64,000 nt of DNA, taken from the NCBI GenBank assembly GCA_021463505.1, contig JAJTYR010000009.1:1-64000 (forward strand). The letters run 5' to 3'. The translations under genes and the position numbers were made by a program. The stretch comes from Burkholderiaceae bacterium (GTDB lineage: Bacteria; Pseudomonadota; Gammaproteobacteria; Burkholderiales; Burkholderiaceae_E). Below the pieces are notes generated by a model. That model did no database searches. It was not told the origin of the DNA and saw nothing but the letters and a program-made list of their open reading frames with translations. Shown here piece by piece: positions 20,991-29,769 of this stretch (positions within the stretch are counted from its first letter, which is position 1; the number at the start of each line of letters is the position of its first letter).

Positions 20991-21974
20991 ATGCTGGTTC
21001 GCGTCCGTGATGCCGAGGTTCCGCTGCCGTCGGAGATCACGCCGCGCGTTCTGCACGAGAACCGGCGCTCGGTGCTGAAGGCGGCCGCCGCCGGCCTCGC
21101 AGCCTGGTCCGCATCGACGATCGTCGATGCGGCACCCGCTGGCGTCGGCCCACCGGGGGTGCCAGGTGCCACGCGGTTGCAGGGTCGTACCAGCGCGCTG
21201 TCCACGATGGAGCGGCCCACGCCCTACAAGGACGTCGTCGGCTACAACAACTTCTACGAGTTCGGCACCGGCAAGGACGATCCCGCCGCCTGGGCGGGAT
21301 CGCTTCGGGTGCGCCCCTGGACCGTGGAGGTCGACGGCGAGGTCGCGCGGCCACGCGTCTTCGACATCGACGAACTGCTCGCGCTCGCGCCGCTCGAAGA
21401 GCGCATTTACCGGCTGCGCTGCGTCGAGGGCTGGTCGATGGTCATCCCGTGGATCGGCTATCCGTTTGCCGAACTGATGAAGCGCGTCGAACCCACCGCG
21501 CGCGCGAGGTATGTCGAGTTCGTGACGCTCGCCGACGCCGGGCAGATGCCCGGCCTGCGCTCTTCGGTGCTGGCCTGGCCGTACGTCGAGGGCCTGCGCA
21601 TCGACGAGGCCGCGCACGCGCTGACGTTGCTTGCCGTCGGCCTGTACGGCGAGGTGCTGCCGAAGCAGAATGGCGCGCCGGTGCGCGTCGTCGTGCCCTG
21701 GAAGTACGGTTTCAAGAGTGGCAAGTCGCTGGTGCGGATCCGTTTCGTCGAGAAGCAGCCGCAGACCAGCTGGAACCTCGCCGCTCCGCGCGAGTACGGC
21801 TTCTATTCGAACGTCAATCCGCAGGTGAGCCACCCGCGCTGGTCGCAGGCCACCGAGCGGCGCATCGGCGAGGACGGCTTCCTGCAGCGCAAGCGGGCGA
21901 CGCTGATGTTCAACGGCTATGCCGGCCAGGTGGCGTCGTTGTATGCCGGCATGGATCTGCGCAAGGCGTTCTGA
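20991..21974 (+). CDS. msrP: Protein-methionine-sulfoxide reductase catalytic subunit MsrP (YedY)
   Basis: Periplasmic molybdopterin enzyme that repairs methionine sulfoxide in envelope proteins. ATG 20991 with AAAGGAG six bases upstream gives 327 aa; the track start at 20919 is less likely. A twin-arginine signal ([15 protein letters not shown] at 25-26) directs folded export. The molybdenum ligand is Cys144 ([10 protein letters not shown]), and the [12 protein letters not shown] and [13 protein letters not shown] segments are typical. The msrQ start lies 19 bases after its stop, supporting a functional pair. Confidence 0.95.
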   Translation: MLVRVRDAEVPLPSEITPRVLHENRRSVLKAAAAGLAAWSASTIVDAAPAGVGPPGVPGATRLQGRTSALSTMERPTPYKDVVGYNNFYEFGTGKDDPAAWAGSLRVRPWTVEVDGEVARPRVFDIDELLALAPLEERIYRLRCVEGWSMVIPWIGYPFAELMKRVEPTARARYVEFVTLADAGQMPGLRSSVLAWPYVEGLRIDEAAHALTLLAVGLYGEVLPKQNGAPVRVVVPWKYGFKSGKSLVRIRFVEKQPQTSWNLAAPREYGFYSNVNPQVSHPRWSQATERRIGEDGFLQRKRATLMFNGYAGQVASLYAGMDLRKAF

Positions 21975-21993
21975 GTCGCCGCAGCGTCGCGCA

Positions 21994-22671
21994 ATGCGCG
22001 ATCGCGCCACCGGGAGGGCATCGCTCGCGCAACCGTCGCCGCGTGCGCTGGCACGCATCCGGGCGGCGGTCTTCGTCGCGGGCCTGCTGCCGTTGCTGCG
22101 CCTGCTGGTGCTGGGCCCTGCGGATGCACTGGGTGCCAATCCGGTCGAGTTCGTCACCCGTTCCACGGGCACCTGGACGCTGGTGATGCTGTGCATCACG
22201 CTGTCGGTGACGCCGCTGCGTCGGCTGTCGGGCTGGTCCTGGCTGGCGCGGCTGCGACGCATGTCCGGCCTGTACGCGTTCTTCTACGCGCTGCTGCACT
22301 TCACCACCTGGGTGTGGTTCGACCAGTGGTTCGATCCTGCCTCGATGATCGCCGACGTCGTCGATCGCCCGTTCGTCACCATCGGCTTCACGGCCTTCGT
22401 GCTGATGCTGCCGCTGGCGGCAACCTCGACGCGCGCCATGATGCGGCGACTCGGCAGCCGCTGGCAGGCGTTGCACCGGCTCGTCTACGCGGTGGCCGTG
22501 CTCGCGGTGGTGCACTTCTGGTGGCACAAGGCCGGCAAGAACGACCTGGCCGAACCGATGATCTACGCCAGCGTGGTTGCGCTGCTGCTCGGGTTCCGGG
22601 CGCTGCGGCAGATCGCGCGTCGCGCGTCCCCGGGCGCGTCAGCGCGGCAGGCGCCTCTCGAGCGCGAATAG
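21994..22671 (+). CDS. msrQ: MsrPQ heme-binding membrane subunit MsrQ (YedZ)
   Basis: MsrQ is an inner membrane b-type heme protein that passes quinol electrons to MsrP. ATG 21994 gives 225 aa with about six helices. Heme-ligand histidines are plausible in ALLHFTTWVWFDQWFD, RWQALHRLVYAV and VLAVVHFWWHKAGK, the standard ferric-reductase-like pattern. The start has only a weak ribosome binding site. Its last 33 bases overlap the 3' end of lysA on the opposite strand. Confidence 0.92.
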   Translation: MRDRATGRASLAQPSPRALARIRAAVFVAGLLPLLRLLVLGPADALGANPVEFVTRSTGTWTLVMLCITLSVTPLRRLSGWSWLARLRRMSGLYAFFYALLHFTTWVWFDQWFDPASMIADVVDRPFVTIGFTAFVLMLPLAATSTRAMMRRLGSRWQALHRLVYAVAVLAVVHFWWHKAGKNDLAEPMIYASVVALLLGFRALRQIARRASPGASARQAPLERE

Positions 22672-23901
22672 CGACTCGACCGATTCGCGCTCGCGCACCA
22701 GGTGCGCGTGGCTGCCGTCGACGATCACCTCCGCGGCGCGCGGACGCGTGTTGTAGTTCGAGGACATCGTCATGCCGTAGGCACCCGCAGAGGCGATCGC
22801 CAGCAGGTCGCCCTCGGCGAGCGCGAGCCTGCGCCCGCGCGCGAGCCAGTCACCGGATTCGCACACCGGGCCGACGATGTCGTAGACCTGCGCCGGGCCG
22901 GCGCCGCGCGCCTCGACCGGCAGCACGTCGTGCCAGGCCTCGTAGAGGGCCGGGCGCATCAGGTCGTTCATGGCGGCGTCGACGATTGCGAAACGGCGCT
23001 CCGCGTTGCTCTTCAGGTACTCGACGCGCGTGAGCAGCACGCCCGCATTGCCGACGATCGAGCGTCCGAACTCGAAGACCAGCCCGCAGGAGGCGCCGCG
23101 CGGGTGCCGGTCGACGCGCTCGAAAATCGCGTGAAACAGCGCCTCGCGTGACGGCGGTTCTTCGTCGGCGTAGCGGATGCCCAGACCGCCTCCGAGATCG
23201 AGGTGCTTCAGGGTGATGCCTTCGGCGTCGAGCGCATCGACCAGTTCGAGCAATTTGTCGAGCGCGGCGAGGAATGGCTCGATGCTCGTGATCTGCGAGC
23301 CGATATGGCAATCGATGCCGATCACCTCGATGTTCGGCAGGCGCACTGCCGTGCGATAGGCGTCGAGGGCGGCGTCGTGCGCGATGCCGAACTTGTTCTC
23401 GCGCAGCCCGGTGGAGATGTACGGATGCGTGCCCGCATCGACGTCGGGATTGACGCGCAACGAAACCGGGGCGCGCTGGCCGAGCGCGCCGGCTACCCGG
23501 TCCAGGCGCAGCAGTTCGCTCTCCGACTCGACGTTGAAGCAGCGCACACCTGCCCCGAGTGCCATGCGCATCTCGGATTCCCGCTTGCCGACGCCCGAAA
23601 ACACCACGCGCGACGGGTCACCGCCGGCGGCCAGCACCCGCATCAACTCTCCGCCCGAGACGATGTCGAAGCCCGCGCCCTCGCGGGCGAGCAGGTCGAT
23701 CACCGCGAGGTTGGAGTTCGCCTTCAGTGCAAAGCAGACGAGCACGTCACGCTTGCGCGCGGCACGCCGGAATTCGTCGAACGCGTCGATGATCGCGCGC
23801 CTGGAATAGACGTAGGTCGGGGTGCCGAAGCGCTCGGCGATGCCTGACAGCGGCAGGTCTTCGACCAGCAGCGAGTCACCGCGGTAATGGAAGGTGTTCA
23901 T
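22639..23901 (-). CDS. lysA: Diaminopimelate decarboxylase
   Basis: LysA makes L-lysine by PLP-dependent decarboxylation of meso-diaminopimelate. ATG 23901 (MNTFHYRGDSLLVEDLPL) gives 420 aa. The PLP lysine is K60 in VCFALKANSN. The phosphate-binding and substrate parts are visible in HLDLGGGLGIRY, GRSIVGNAGVLLTRVEYLK, and VVGPVCESGDWLA-type DIVGPVCESGDWLARGR. It lies 22 bases downstream of lptM and ends by overlapping msrQ convergently. Confidence 0.96.
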   Translation of the reverse strand: MNTFHYRGDSLLVEDLPLSGIAERFGTPTYVYSRRAIIDAFDEFRRAARKRDVLVCFALKANSNLAVIDLLAREGAGFDIVSGGELMRVLAAGGDPSRVVFSGVGKRESEMRMALGAGVRCFNVESESELLRLDRVAGALGQRAPVSLRVNPDVDAGTHPYISTGLRENKFGIAHDAALDAYRTAVRLPNIEVIGIDCHIGSQITSIEPFLAALDKLLELVDALDAEGITLKHLDLGGGLGIRYADEEPPSREALFHAIFERVDRHPRGASCGLVFEFGRSIVGNAGVLLTRVEYLKSNAERRFAIVDAAMNDLMRPALYEAWHDVLPVEARGAGPAQVYDIVGPVCESGDWLARGRRLALAEGDLLAIASAGAYGMTMSSNYNTRPRAAEVIVDGSHAHLVRERESVESLFALERRLPR

Positions 23902-23923
23902 CGGAACCGGATGCCTGGCAGGT

Positions 23924-24133
23924 TCAGTGGCGCGGCGTCGCAACCGCGGCGAACGCCTCGGGATTCACGGCGAGTTTCTTCTTCGGCTGGGAGTCCGGCA
24001 GGTACAGCGGCCCGCGCTGGCCGCACGCCGCCAGCAGCACCAGCACCACAGCAGCCGCGGCGACCGCGACGAATCGCCCCGGCGCGCGCCGCCGCGGGGC
24101 CGCGCGCGCGATGCACTGGCCGGCCGTGCGCAC
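23924..24133 (-). CDS. lptM: LptM (YifL)-like small lipoprotein
   Basis: The 69-aa product has an N-terminal hydrophobic helix and the lipobox LLAAC, directly followed by GQRGPLYLPD. This CGxxGPLY signature is that of LptM, which in E. coli assists LptD maturation in LPS export. The start is a GTG directly after the mrcA stop, and the long basic N-region (about 22 residues) is unusual, so the true start may be further in. Position just upstream of lysA matches many proteobacteria. Confidence 0.85.
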   Translation of the reverse strand: MRTAGQCIARAAPRRRAPGRFVAVAAAAVVLVLLAACGQRGPLYLPDSQPKKKLAVNPEAFAAVATPRH

Positions 24134-26476
24134 TCAGAACACCTGGTTGCGGATGAGGTCGGCGTCGACCCCCGCGGCCACGCCGTCTTCGGAGACGCCG
24201 AGCGAGGCAATGCCCTGGCCCGGTTGCGTCTCGGCGTAATAGTACTCATCGTCGATGCGCACGATTCCCGGCGGCGGTTGCCTGTCCTCTTCGGGCTGGC
24301 CTGCGAGCGCAGTGGCCATGTAGTCGATCCAGATCGGCAGCGCCAGCCCGCCGCCGGTCTCGCGGTCGCCGAGCTTGTGCGGCTGATCGAATCCGACCCA
24401 CGCAACCGCGGCAACGCGCGGGCTGTAGCCGGCGAACCAGGCGTCGACCGAGTCGTTCGTGGTACCGGTCTTGCCGGCGAGATCGCCGCGCTTGAGCACC
24501 CGTGCACGCGTTGCCGTGCCCATGCGCACGACGTCGCGCAGCATGCTGTCCATCAGGAACGCGTTGCGGGCGTCGATCGCGCGCAACGCATCGTCGCCGG
24601 CCTGCCCCGGGTGCGCGCTGGCGAGCAGACGGCCGTTGACGTCGGTGATGCGCGCCACCAGGTAGGGCTCGATCCGGTAGCCGCCGTTGGCGAACACGAT
24701 GATTGCGCGTGCCATCTGCCAGGGAGTGACCGAGCCGGCGCCGAGTGCCATCGTGAGGAACGGCGGGATGCGTTCGGGATCGAAGCCGAAGCGCGAAACG
24801 TAATCCTGTGCATACTGGGGACCGATCGCTTCGAGCAGGCGGATCGACACCATGTTCTTGGACTTCGCCAGCGCGGTGCGCATGCGCATCGGTCCCTCGA
24901 ACTTGCCGTCGTAATTCTTCGGGTCCCAGAGCTGTCCGCCGGTGCGCGCAGGATCGATCAGCACCGGTGCGTCGTTGATCACCGTGCTGGTCATGAAGCC
25001 CTTCTCGAGCGCGGCCGAGTAGATGAACGGCTTGAAGCTCGAACCGGGCTGGCGCCAGGCCTGCGTGACCCGATTGAACTTGTTGCGCTCGAAGTCGAAG
25101 CCGCCGACCAGCGCCCGAACCGAACCGTCGTGGGTGTCGAGCCCCACCAGCGCGGCCTGTACTTCGGGCAACTGGCCGATGGCATAGCCGCCCTTGCCGG
25201 TTCGGACGATGCGCACCACCGCGCCGCGTTGCAGTTTCCGTGAAGCCGGCGCGCGTGCGCTCAGCGCGGAGGCGACGAACCGCAGGTCGTCGCCGGTGAT
25301 CTCGATCGAGCTGCCGCGTCCCCGGGAGACCACCACCCGCTTCGGCTCGGCCGACAGGACGACTGCAGCGAGGAAGTGGCCGATGTCGTCGTTGTCACCG
25401 ATCGACGCCTCGACCACGTCCTCGGCTGCCGCCGCCTCGGCCGGCAGGTCGAGCATGCGCTCCGGACCGCGGAAGCCGTGCCGCCGGTCGTAGTCGAGCA
25501 CGCCCTGCTCGAGCGCCTCGTTGGCGGCGCGCTGGTCGGCGGCCATGATCGTCGTGTAGATCTTGAGCCCCGCCGAATAGATCTCCTCGCGATACAGTTC
25601 GAACGCCAGTTGCCGGGCGAGTTCGGCCGCGTAGGGTGCGTGGACCGGGTAGTCGGCGTGCGGCGGCACGAACGTGAGCGGCTGGGCGAGCGCTGCGGTG
25701 TACTCGGCCTCGGAGAGAAAGCCGTTGTCGCGCATGCGCCCGAGGATGTAGCGCTGCCGCTCGATCGCCCGCTTCGGATTGACCATCGGATTGAAGCGCG
25801 ACGGCGCCTTCGGCAGCCCGGCCAGCACCGCCGCCTCCGCCGCGCCGAGCTTCGCGAGCGGCTTGCCGAAGTAGGTCTGCGAGGCCGCCGCGAATCCGTA
25901 CGAACGCTTTCCGAGGTAGATCTGGTTCAGGTACAGCTCGAAGATCTGCTGCTTCGTCAGGTTGTCCTCGATACGCAACGCCAGCAGGATCTCGACGATC
26001 TTGCGCGTGTAGGTGCGCTCGGACGACAGGAAGAACTCGCGGGCCAGCTGCATCGTGATCGTGCTGGCGCCCTGCTCGGTGCCGCCGGCCACCAGGTTGA
26101 CCAGCGCGGCGCGCGCCACACCGATCGGATCGACGCCCATGTGCTCGAAGAAGCGCGCGTCTTCGGCCGCCAGTACTGCGTTCTTCACCACCTGCGGCAC
26201 GTCCTCGATGTGCACGAAGGTGCGGCGCTCCTCGCCGAATTCTCCGATCAGCTGACCGTCGGCGGTGTAGACCCGCAACGGAATCCGCGGCCGGTAGTCG
26301 AGCATCGCGTCGAGCGGCGGCAGACGATCGTTGACCAGCACCAGCGCCAGCGCGACGAGCAGCCCGCCGGCGACTGCAACGACCAGCGGAATCGCGAGCG
26401 CGGCGAGACCCAGGTGAACCCAGTTCGTGCTCGAGCCGTGCCTGTTGCGCGGGCGGCGTTTCGTCGTGTCGTTCAT
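24134..26476 (-). CDS. mrcA: Penicillin-binding protein 1A, bifunctional peptidoglycan synthase
   Basis: Class A PBP that polymerises glycan chains and crosslinks peptides in the periplasm. ATG 26476 (MNDTTKRRPRNRHG) gives 780 aa; the earlier track start is unsupported. One transmembrane helix spans about 19-45. Glycosyltransferase motifs are AAEDARFFEHMGVD, GASTITMQLAR and ELYLNQIYLGK. Transpeptidase motifs are SSFKP (near 478), SKN, and KTGTT (near 669). An OB-like insert lies between the domains. In many Burkholderiales mrcA neighbours pilM divergently, as here. Confidence 0.96.
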   Translation of the reverse strand: MNDTTKRRPRNRHGSSTNWVHLGLAALAIPLVVAVAGGLLVALALVLVNDRLPPLDAMLDYRPRIPLRVYTADGQLIGEFGEERRTFVHIEDVPQVVKNAVLAAEDARFFEHMGVDPIGVARAALVNLVAGGTEQGASTITMQLAREFFLSSERTYTRKIVEILLALRIEDNLTKQQIFELYLNQIYLGKRSYGFAAASQTYFGKPLAKLGAAEAAVLAGLPKAPSRFNPMVNPKRAIERQRYILGRMRDNGFLSEAEYTAALAQPLTFVPPHADYPVHAPYAAELARQLAFELYREEIYSAGLKIYTTIMAADQRAANEALEQGVLDYDRRHGFRGPERMLDLPAEAAAAEDVVEASIGDNDDIGHFLAAVVLSAEPKRVVVSRGRGSSIEITGDDLRFVASALSARAPASRKLQRGAVVRIVRTGKGGYAIGQLPEVQAALVGLDTHDGSVRALVGGFDFERNKFNRVTQAWRQPGSSFKPFIYSAALEKGFMTSTVINDAPVLIDPARTGGQLWDPKNYDGKFEGPMRMRTALAKSKNMVSIRLLEAIGPQYAQDYVSRFGFDPERIPPFLTMALGAGSVTPWQMARAIIVFANGGYRIEPYLVARITDVNGRLLASAHPGQAGDDALRAIDARNAFLMDSMLRDVVRMGTATRARVLKRGDLAGKTGTTNDSVDAWFAGYSPRVAAVAWVGFDQPHKLGDRETGGGLALPIWIDYMATALAGQPEEDRQPPPGIVRIDDEYYYAETQPGQGIASLGVSEDGVAAGVDADLIRNQVF

Positions 26477-26740
26477 GCGCCCATCCCTGGCGCCCGCATT
26501 GCCGTGGCCGGATTTTATACGCATCGCTGGCCGACGCCCGGCGCGGTGACGCGACACGGCAATGCGTGTCTGCGTGCAGGAATGCAACAACGTGCATCCA
26601 CACCGTACGACCGCCTCGATCAACCGCCGATGCTGCGCTGGCAGGCCGATCCTGCCGGATGGTCGATGCCGTACGACGGATGGGGCCGGGTCGTCGCCAA
26701 GCCGCGCAGAAAAGGCCGTACATTAAATCGAGCTTGCCCC

Positions 26741-26769
26741 TTGCATCTACAGTAAATTGTAGAAATAAT
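26741..26769 (+). promoter_or_regulatory. Sigma70-type promoter for pilM
   Basis: TTGCAT (26741-26746) and AATAAT (26764-26769) are spaced by 17 bases in an AT-rich island. The -10 matches consensus in five of six positions. Transcription would begin near 26776, about 40 bases before the pilM GTG and inside the first arm of the hairpin that follows. Confidence 0.6.
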
Positions 26770-26773
26770 CCGT

Positions 26774-26800
26774 AAATCCTTAGATCGTAAGGATTTTTTT
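26774..26800 (+). terminator. 9-bp hairpin with T-run between promoter and pilM
   Basis: AAATCCTTA (26774-26782) pairs perfectly with TAAGGATTT (26788-26796) across GATCG, and the T-run continues to 26800. The shape is that of an intrinsic terminator or attenuator pointing at pilM. Because the predicted start falls within the left arm, the 23-bp dyad could equally be an operator at +1. The stem is AT-rich, so termination would be weak. Confidence 0.5.
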
Positions 26801-26815
26801 GAATCGAGGCATTCC

Positions 26816-27898
26816 GTGGCGGTGATTCCATCGAATCTGTTTCGCAGGGCCGCACCACCGCTGGTCGGCATCGACCTGAGCGCTTCGAGCGTGAAGGTGG
26901 TCGAACTGCAGCAAGGACAGCGCGCGCCGATGCGCCTGGAGCGCTATGCGATCGAACCGCTGGAACGTGGTGCGATCGTCGACGGCAACATCGAGAAGGC
27001 CGAAGCGGTCGCCGAGACGCTGCAGCGCGCGTTGCGCAAATGCGGCAGCCGCGCGCGCGAGGCGGCGCTTGCGCTTCCGTCGGGGGCGGTGATCACCAAG
27101 AAGATCATGCTGCCAGCCGGGCTGCACGAGGAGGACTACGAACTCCAGGTCGAGACCGAGGCCAGCCAGTACATCCCGTTTCCGATCGAGGAGGTGAACC
27201 TCGACTTCCAGGTGCTCGGTCCCGCCAGCCGGGCCGAGGGCGAAGTCGACGTGCTGCTGGCGGCGTCGCGCAAGGAGAAGGTCGACGACCGGGTGGCCGT
27301 GGCCGAGATGGCCGGCCTGCGCCCGGTGGTGATGGATGTGGAGCCCTACGCGTTGCGCACCGCGGTCGACCACGTGATCGAGTTCCTGCCGAACAAGGGC
27401 CAGGGACAGATCATCGCGGTCTTCTCGATCGGCCAGACGATCACGTACCTGACGGTGGTGCTGAACCGCCAGACGATCTTCGAGCGCGAGCAGGTCTTCG
27501 GCGGGCACCAGCTCACGCAGGACCTGGTGCGACTGTACGGACTGACGCCCGAGGAGGCCGAGATCAAGAAGCGCACCGGCGACCTGCCCGACAACTACCA
27601 GCGTGACCTGCTGCAGCCGTTCGTCGAACAGGCGGCGACCGACATGGGGCGCGCATTGCAGTTCTTCTTCACCTCGACACCGTACACGCGCGTCGACCAG
27701 ATCTATCTCGCCGGCGGCTCTTCGGTGGTGCCGGGCCTGGCCGAGGCGGTGGCACAGCGCACGCAGGTACCCGCCGAGGTGCTCAGCCCGTTCCAGGGCA
27801 TGGAGCTTGCAGGCACGGTGCGCGAGCGCCAGCTGCGCGCTGACGCGCCCTCGCTGCTGGTGGCCGCCGGCCTGGCGATGCGGAGGTTCGACGCATGA
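26816..27898 (+). CDS. pilM: Type IV pilus assembly protein PilM
   Basis: PilM is a cytosolic actin-like ATPase that binds the PilN N-terminus and anchors the pilus alignment complex. GTG 26816 with GAGG upstream gives 360 aa beginning (M)AVIPSNLFRRAAPPLVGIDLSASSVKVVEL. Nucleotide-fold segments include VGIDLSASSVK, AVFSIGQTITYLTVV and IYLAGGSSVVPGL. It is the first gene of pilMNOPQ, and its stop overlaps pilN as ATGA. Confidence 0.95.
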   Translation: MAVIPSNLFRRAAPPLVGIDLSASSVKVVELQQGQRAPMRLERYAIEPLERGAIVDGNIEKAEAVAETLQRALRKCGSRAREAALALPSGAVITKKIMLPAGLHEEDYELQVETEASQYIPFPIEEVNLDFQVLGPASRAEGEVDVLLAASRKEKVDDRVAVAEMAGLRPVVMDVEPYALRTAVDHVIEFLPNKGQGQIIAVFSIGQTITYLTVVLNRQTIFEREQVFGGHQLTQDLVRLYGLTPEEAEIKKRTGDLPDNYQRDLLQPFVEQAATDMGRALQFFFTSTPYTRVDQIYLAGGSSVVPGLAEAVAQRTQVPAEVLSPFQGMELAGTVRERQLRADAPSLLVAAGLAMRRFDA

Positions 27899-28545
27899 GC
27901 ATGCGCATCAACCTGCTCCCGCACCGGGAGATGCGCCGTGAGCGGCGCAAGAAGGATTTCGTCGGCCTGCTCGCGCTGGTCGGCGTCGGCGCGGTCGCGG
28001 CCGCAATCGTCGTTGCGCTCGGCATCAGCCAGCGAATCGACGCGCAGCACGCGCGCAACGACTTCATCCGCGCCGAGAATTCGAAGCTCGACGAGCAGAT
28101 CAAGGAAATCGCCACGCTGCGTGCCGAGATCGAAGCGCTGCGTGCGAGGCAGTACGCCGTCGAGACCCTGCAGACCAACCGGACGATTCCCGTCCACCTG
28201 ATGGACGAACTGGTCAAGCACACCCCCGACGGCATCTACCTGAAGACGATGCGCCAGGATGAACGCAAGATCACGCTGGCCGGTTACGCGCAGTCGAACG
28301 AGCGCGTCTCGGAGCTGCTGCGCAATCTCGCCAACCATACGCCGTGGCTCGAGCGCCCCGAGCTCATCGAGATCAAGGCCGCGCGCATCGGAGGGAGTGC
28401 CGCTGCGAAGGACAAGGATGCCCGGCGCGCGTTCGAGTTCTCGCTGAACGCGTTGATCAAGTCGGCCGACCCGCAGCCGGCGATGCCGAAAACCACCGCT
28501 GCGCCGGCCGCGCTGGCGGCGGCCGGCGCGGCCGCGAACAGGTGA
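27895..28545 (+). CDS. pilN: Type IV pilus assembly protein PilN
   Basis: PilN is a bitopic inner membrane protein whose short cytoplasmic N-terminus, here RINLLPHREMRRERRKK, is the PilM-binding motif. A single helix (about 22-44) precedes a coiled-coil segment and a periplasmic ferredoxin-like domain. The 216-aa product ends with an Ala-rich tail. ATG 27895 overlaps the pilM stop; a second Met follows two codons later. Confidence 0.94.
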   Translation: MSMRINLLPHREMRRERRKKDFVGLLALVGVGAVAAAIVVALGISQRIDAQHARNDFIRAENSKLDEQIKEIATLRAEIEALRARQYAVETLQTNRTIPVHLMDELVKHTPDGIYLKTMRQDERKITLAGYAQSNERVSELLRNLANHTPWLERPELIEIKAARIGGSAAAKDKDARRAFEFSLNALIKSADPQPAMPKTTAAPAALAAAGAAANR

Positions 28546-28549
28546 TGCG

Positions 28550-29248
28550 ATGAGCAAGTTCGACCTGAAGATCGACCTGAACGGCCTGAGGGCGCAGTTC
28601 GCCGGACTGCAGGGGCGCCATCCCGGGTTGTGGCCGGCGCTGCCGAAGGTGGCGCTGCTGGCGGGGCTGGTGGCCGCGGTGCTCGGCATTGCCTGGATCT
28701 CTTACTGGCGCGGGCAGCTCGACGAGCTCGACGGGGAGGTCCGCACCGAGGAGCAGCTCAAGCAGGAGTTCACCGCCAAGATGACGCAGGCAGTGAATCT
28801 CGAGGTGCTGCGCAAGCAGAAGGACCAGGTGTCACATTACGTCAGCCAGCTCGAGAAGCAGCTGCCGAGCAAGGCCGAGATGGACGCCCTGTTGTCGGAC
28901 ATCAACCAGGCGGGTGTCGGCCGGGGTCTGCAGTTCGAGCTCTTCAGGCCCGGACAGGTTGTGGTGCGGGACTACTACGCGGAGCTGCCGATCGCCATCA
29001 AGCTGTCGGGCAGCTACCACGATTTCGGCTCGTTCACGAGCGACATCGCCAACCTGCCGCGGATCGTCACGCTGAACAACATCCAGATCGCGCTGCCGGA
29101 GAAGCAGGCCGCTGGAGCCGGATCGGGTCCGCTCACGATGGAGGCGATCGCCAAGACCTTCCGCTACCTCGATCCCGAGGAGATCGCCGAGCAGCGTCGC
29201 CTGGCGGCAGCGGCGAACAACAAGGCGAAGAAGGGGGCAGCGAAATGA
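28550..29248 (+). CDS. pilO: Type IV pilus assembly protein PilO
   Basis: PilO pairs with PilN in the periplasmic alignment subcomplex. The 232-aa protein has a single N-terminal helix (about 34-54, KVALLAGLVAAVLGIAWISY), a coiled coil, and the PilO core around QLPSKAEMDALLSDINQAGVGRGLQFELF. It begins 4 bases after pilN, and its stop overlaps the pilP ATG. Confidence 0.94.
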   Translation: MSKFDLKIDLNGLRAQFAGLQGRHPGLWPALPKVALLAGLVAAVLGIAWISYWRGQLDELDGEVRTEEQLKQEFTAKMTQAVNLEVLRKQKDQVSHYVSQLEKQLPSKAEMDALLSDINQAGVGRGLQFELFRPGQVVVRDYYAELPIAIKLSGSYHDFGSFTSDIANLPRIVTLNNIQIALPEKQAAGAGSGPLTMEAIAKTFRYLDPEEIAEQRRLAAAANNKAKKGAAK

Positions 29249-29769
29249 AGCGCCTGATGATGGCGGCCGCGGCGTGCGTGCTCGCCGGCTGCTCGAACGA
29301 CCAGGGCGAATTGCGCGCCTGGATGCAGGAAGTGCGCGCCAATGCCAGGCCGATCCAGACGCGCGTCGAGGAACCCAAGCGCTTCGCGCCGTTCCGCTAT
29401 GACGACGAGGCGCAGGTCGATCCGTTTTCACCGCAGAAGCTGGCAGCCATGGTCGAGGGCTCGCAGCGTGCCGGTGCGAACGGATTGAAGCCCGATCTGA
29501 ACCGCCGGCGCGAAGCGCTCGAGGCGTTTCCGCTCGACACGATCCGGATGGTCGGGCACCTGGCGAACGGGCAGCGCAATCACGCGCTGCTGCAGGTCGA
29601 CAGAACGGTCTATCAGGCGCACGTCGGCAGCTACGCCGGCCAGAATTTCGGGGTGATCACCAGGATCAGCGAGAACGAGGTCCTGCTCAGGGAACTGGTC
29701 CAGGACGCCGCTGGCGACTGGGTCCAGCGGGACTCGACATTGCGGCTTCAGGAGGGGAGCAGTCAATGA
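29245..29769 (+). CDS. pilP: Type IV pilus lipoprotein PilP
   Basis: PilP is an inner membrane lipoprotein linking PilNO to the secretin PilQ. ATG 29245 gives 174 aa. The lipobox is LAGC (CVLAGCSNDQ), followed by an extended linker and the beta-sandwich domain (LDTIRMVGHLANGQRNHALLQVDRTVYQAHVG). The track ORF from 28630 is mostly a pilO shadow. Both ends overlap neighbours by 4 bases. Confidence 0.94.
   Translation: MKRLMMAAAACVLAGCSNDQGELRAWMQEVRANARPIQTRVEEPKRFAPFRYDDEAQVDPFSPQKLAAMVEGSQRAGANGLKPDLNRRREALEAFPLDTIRMVGHLANGQRNHALLQVDRTVYQAHVGSYAGQNFGVITRISENEVLLRELVQDAAGDWVQRDSTLRLQEGSSQ

Larger units (their letters stand above)
26477..26815. other. mrcA-pilM divergent intergenic region
   Basis: This 339-base gap is the longest non-coding stretch of the window. 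The half near mrcA is GC-rich, with one isolated TTTATA (26514-26519; TATAAA on the - strand) lacking a -35. Between about 26721 and 26800 lies an AT-rich island containing a pilM-facing promoter and a perfect hairpin, listed separately. No gene-like ORF is supported in it. Confidence 0.7.

Noticed and set aside
26514-26519. TATAAA on the minus strand as the mrcA promoter
   Set aside because: The hexamer is good but no -35-like sequence is found 16-18 bases upstream; kept only as a remark in the intergenic entry.
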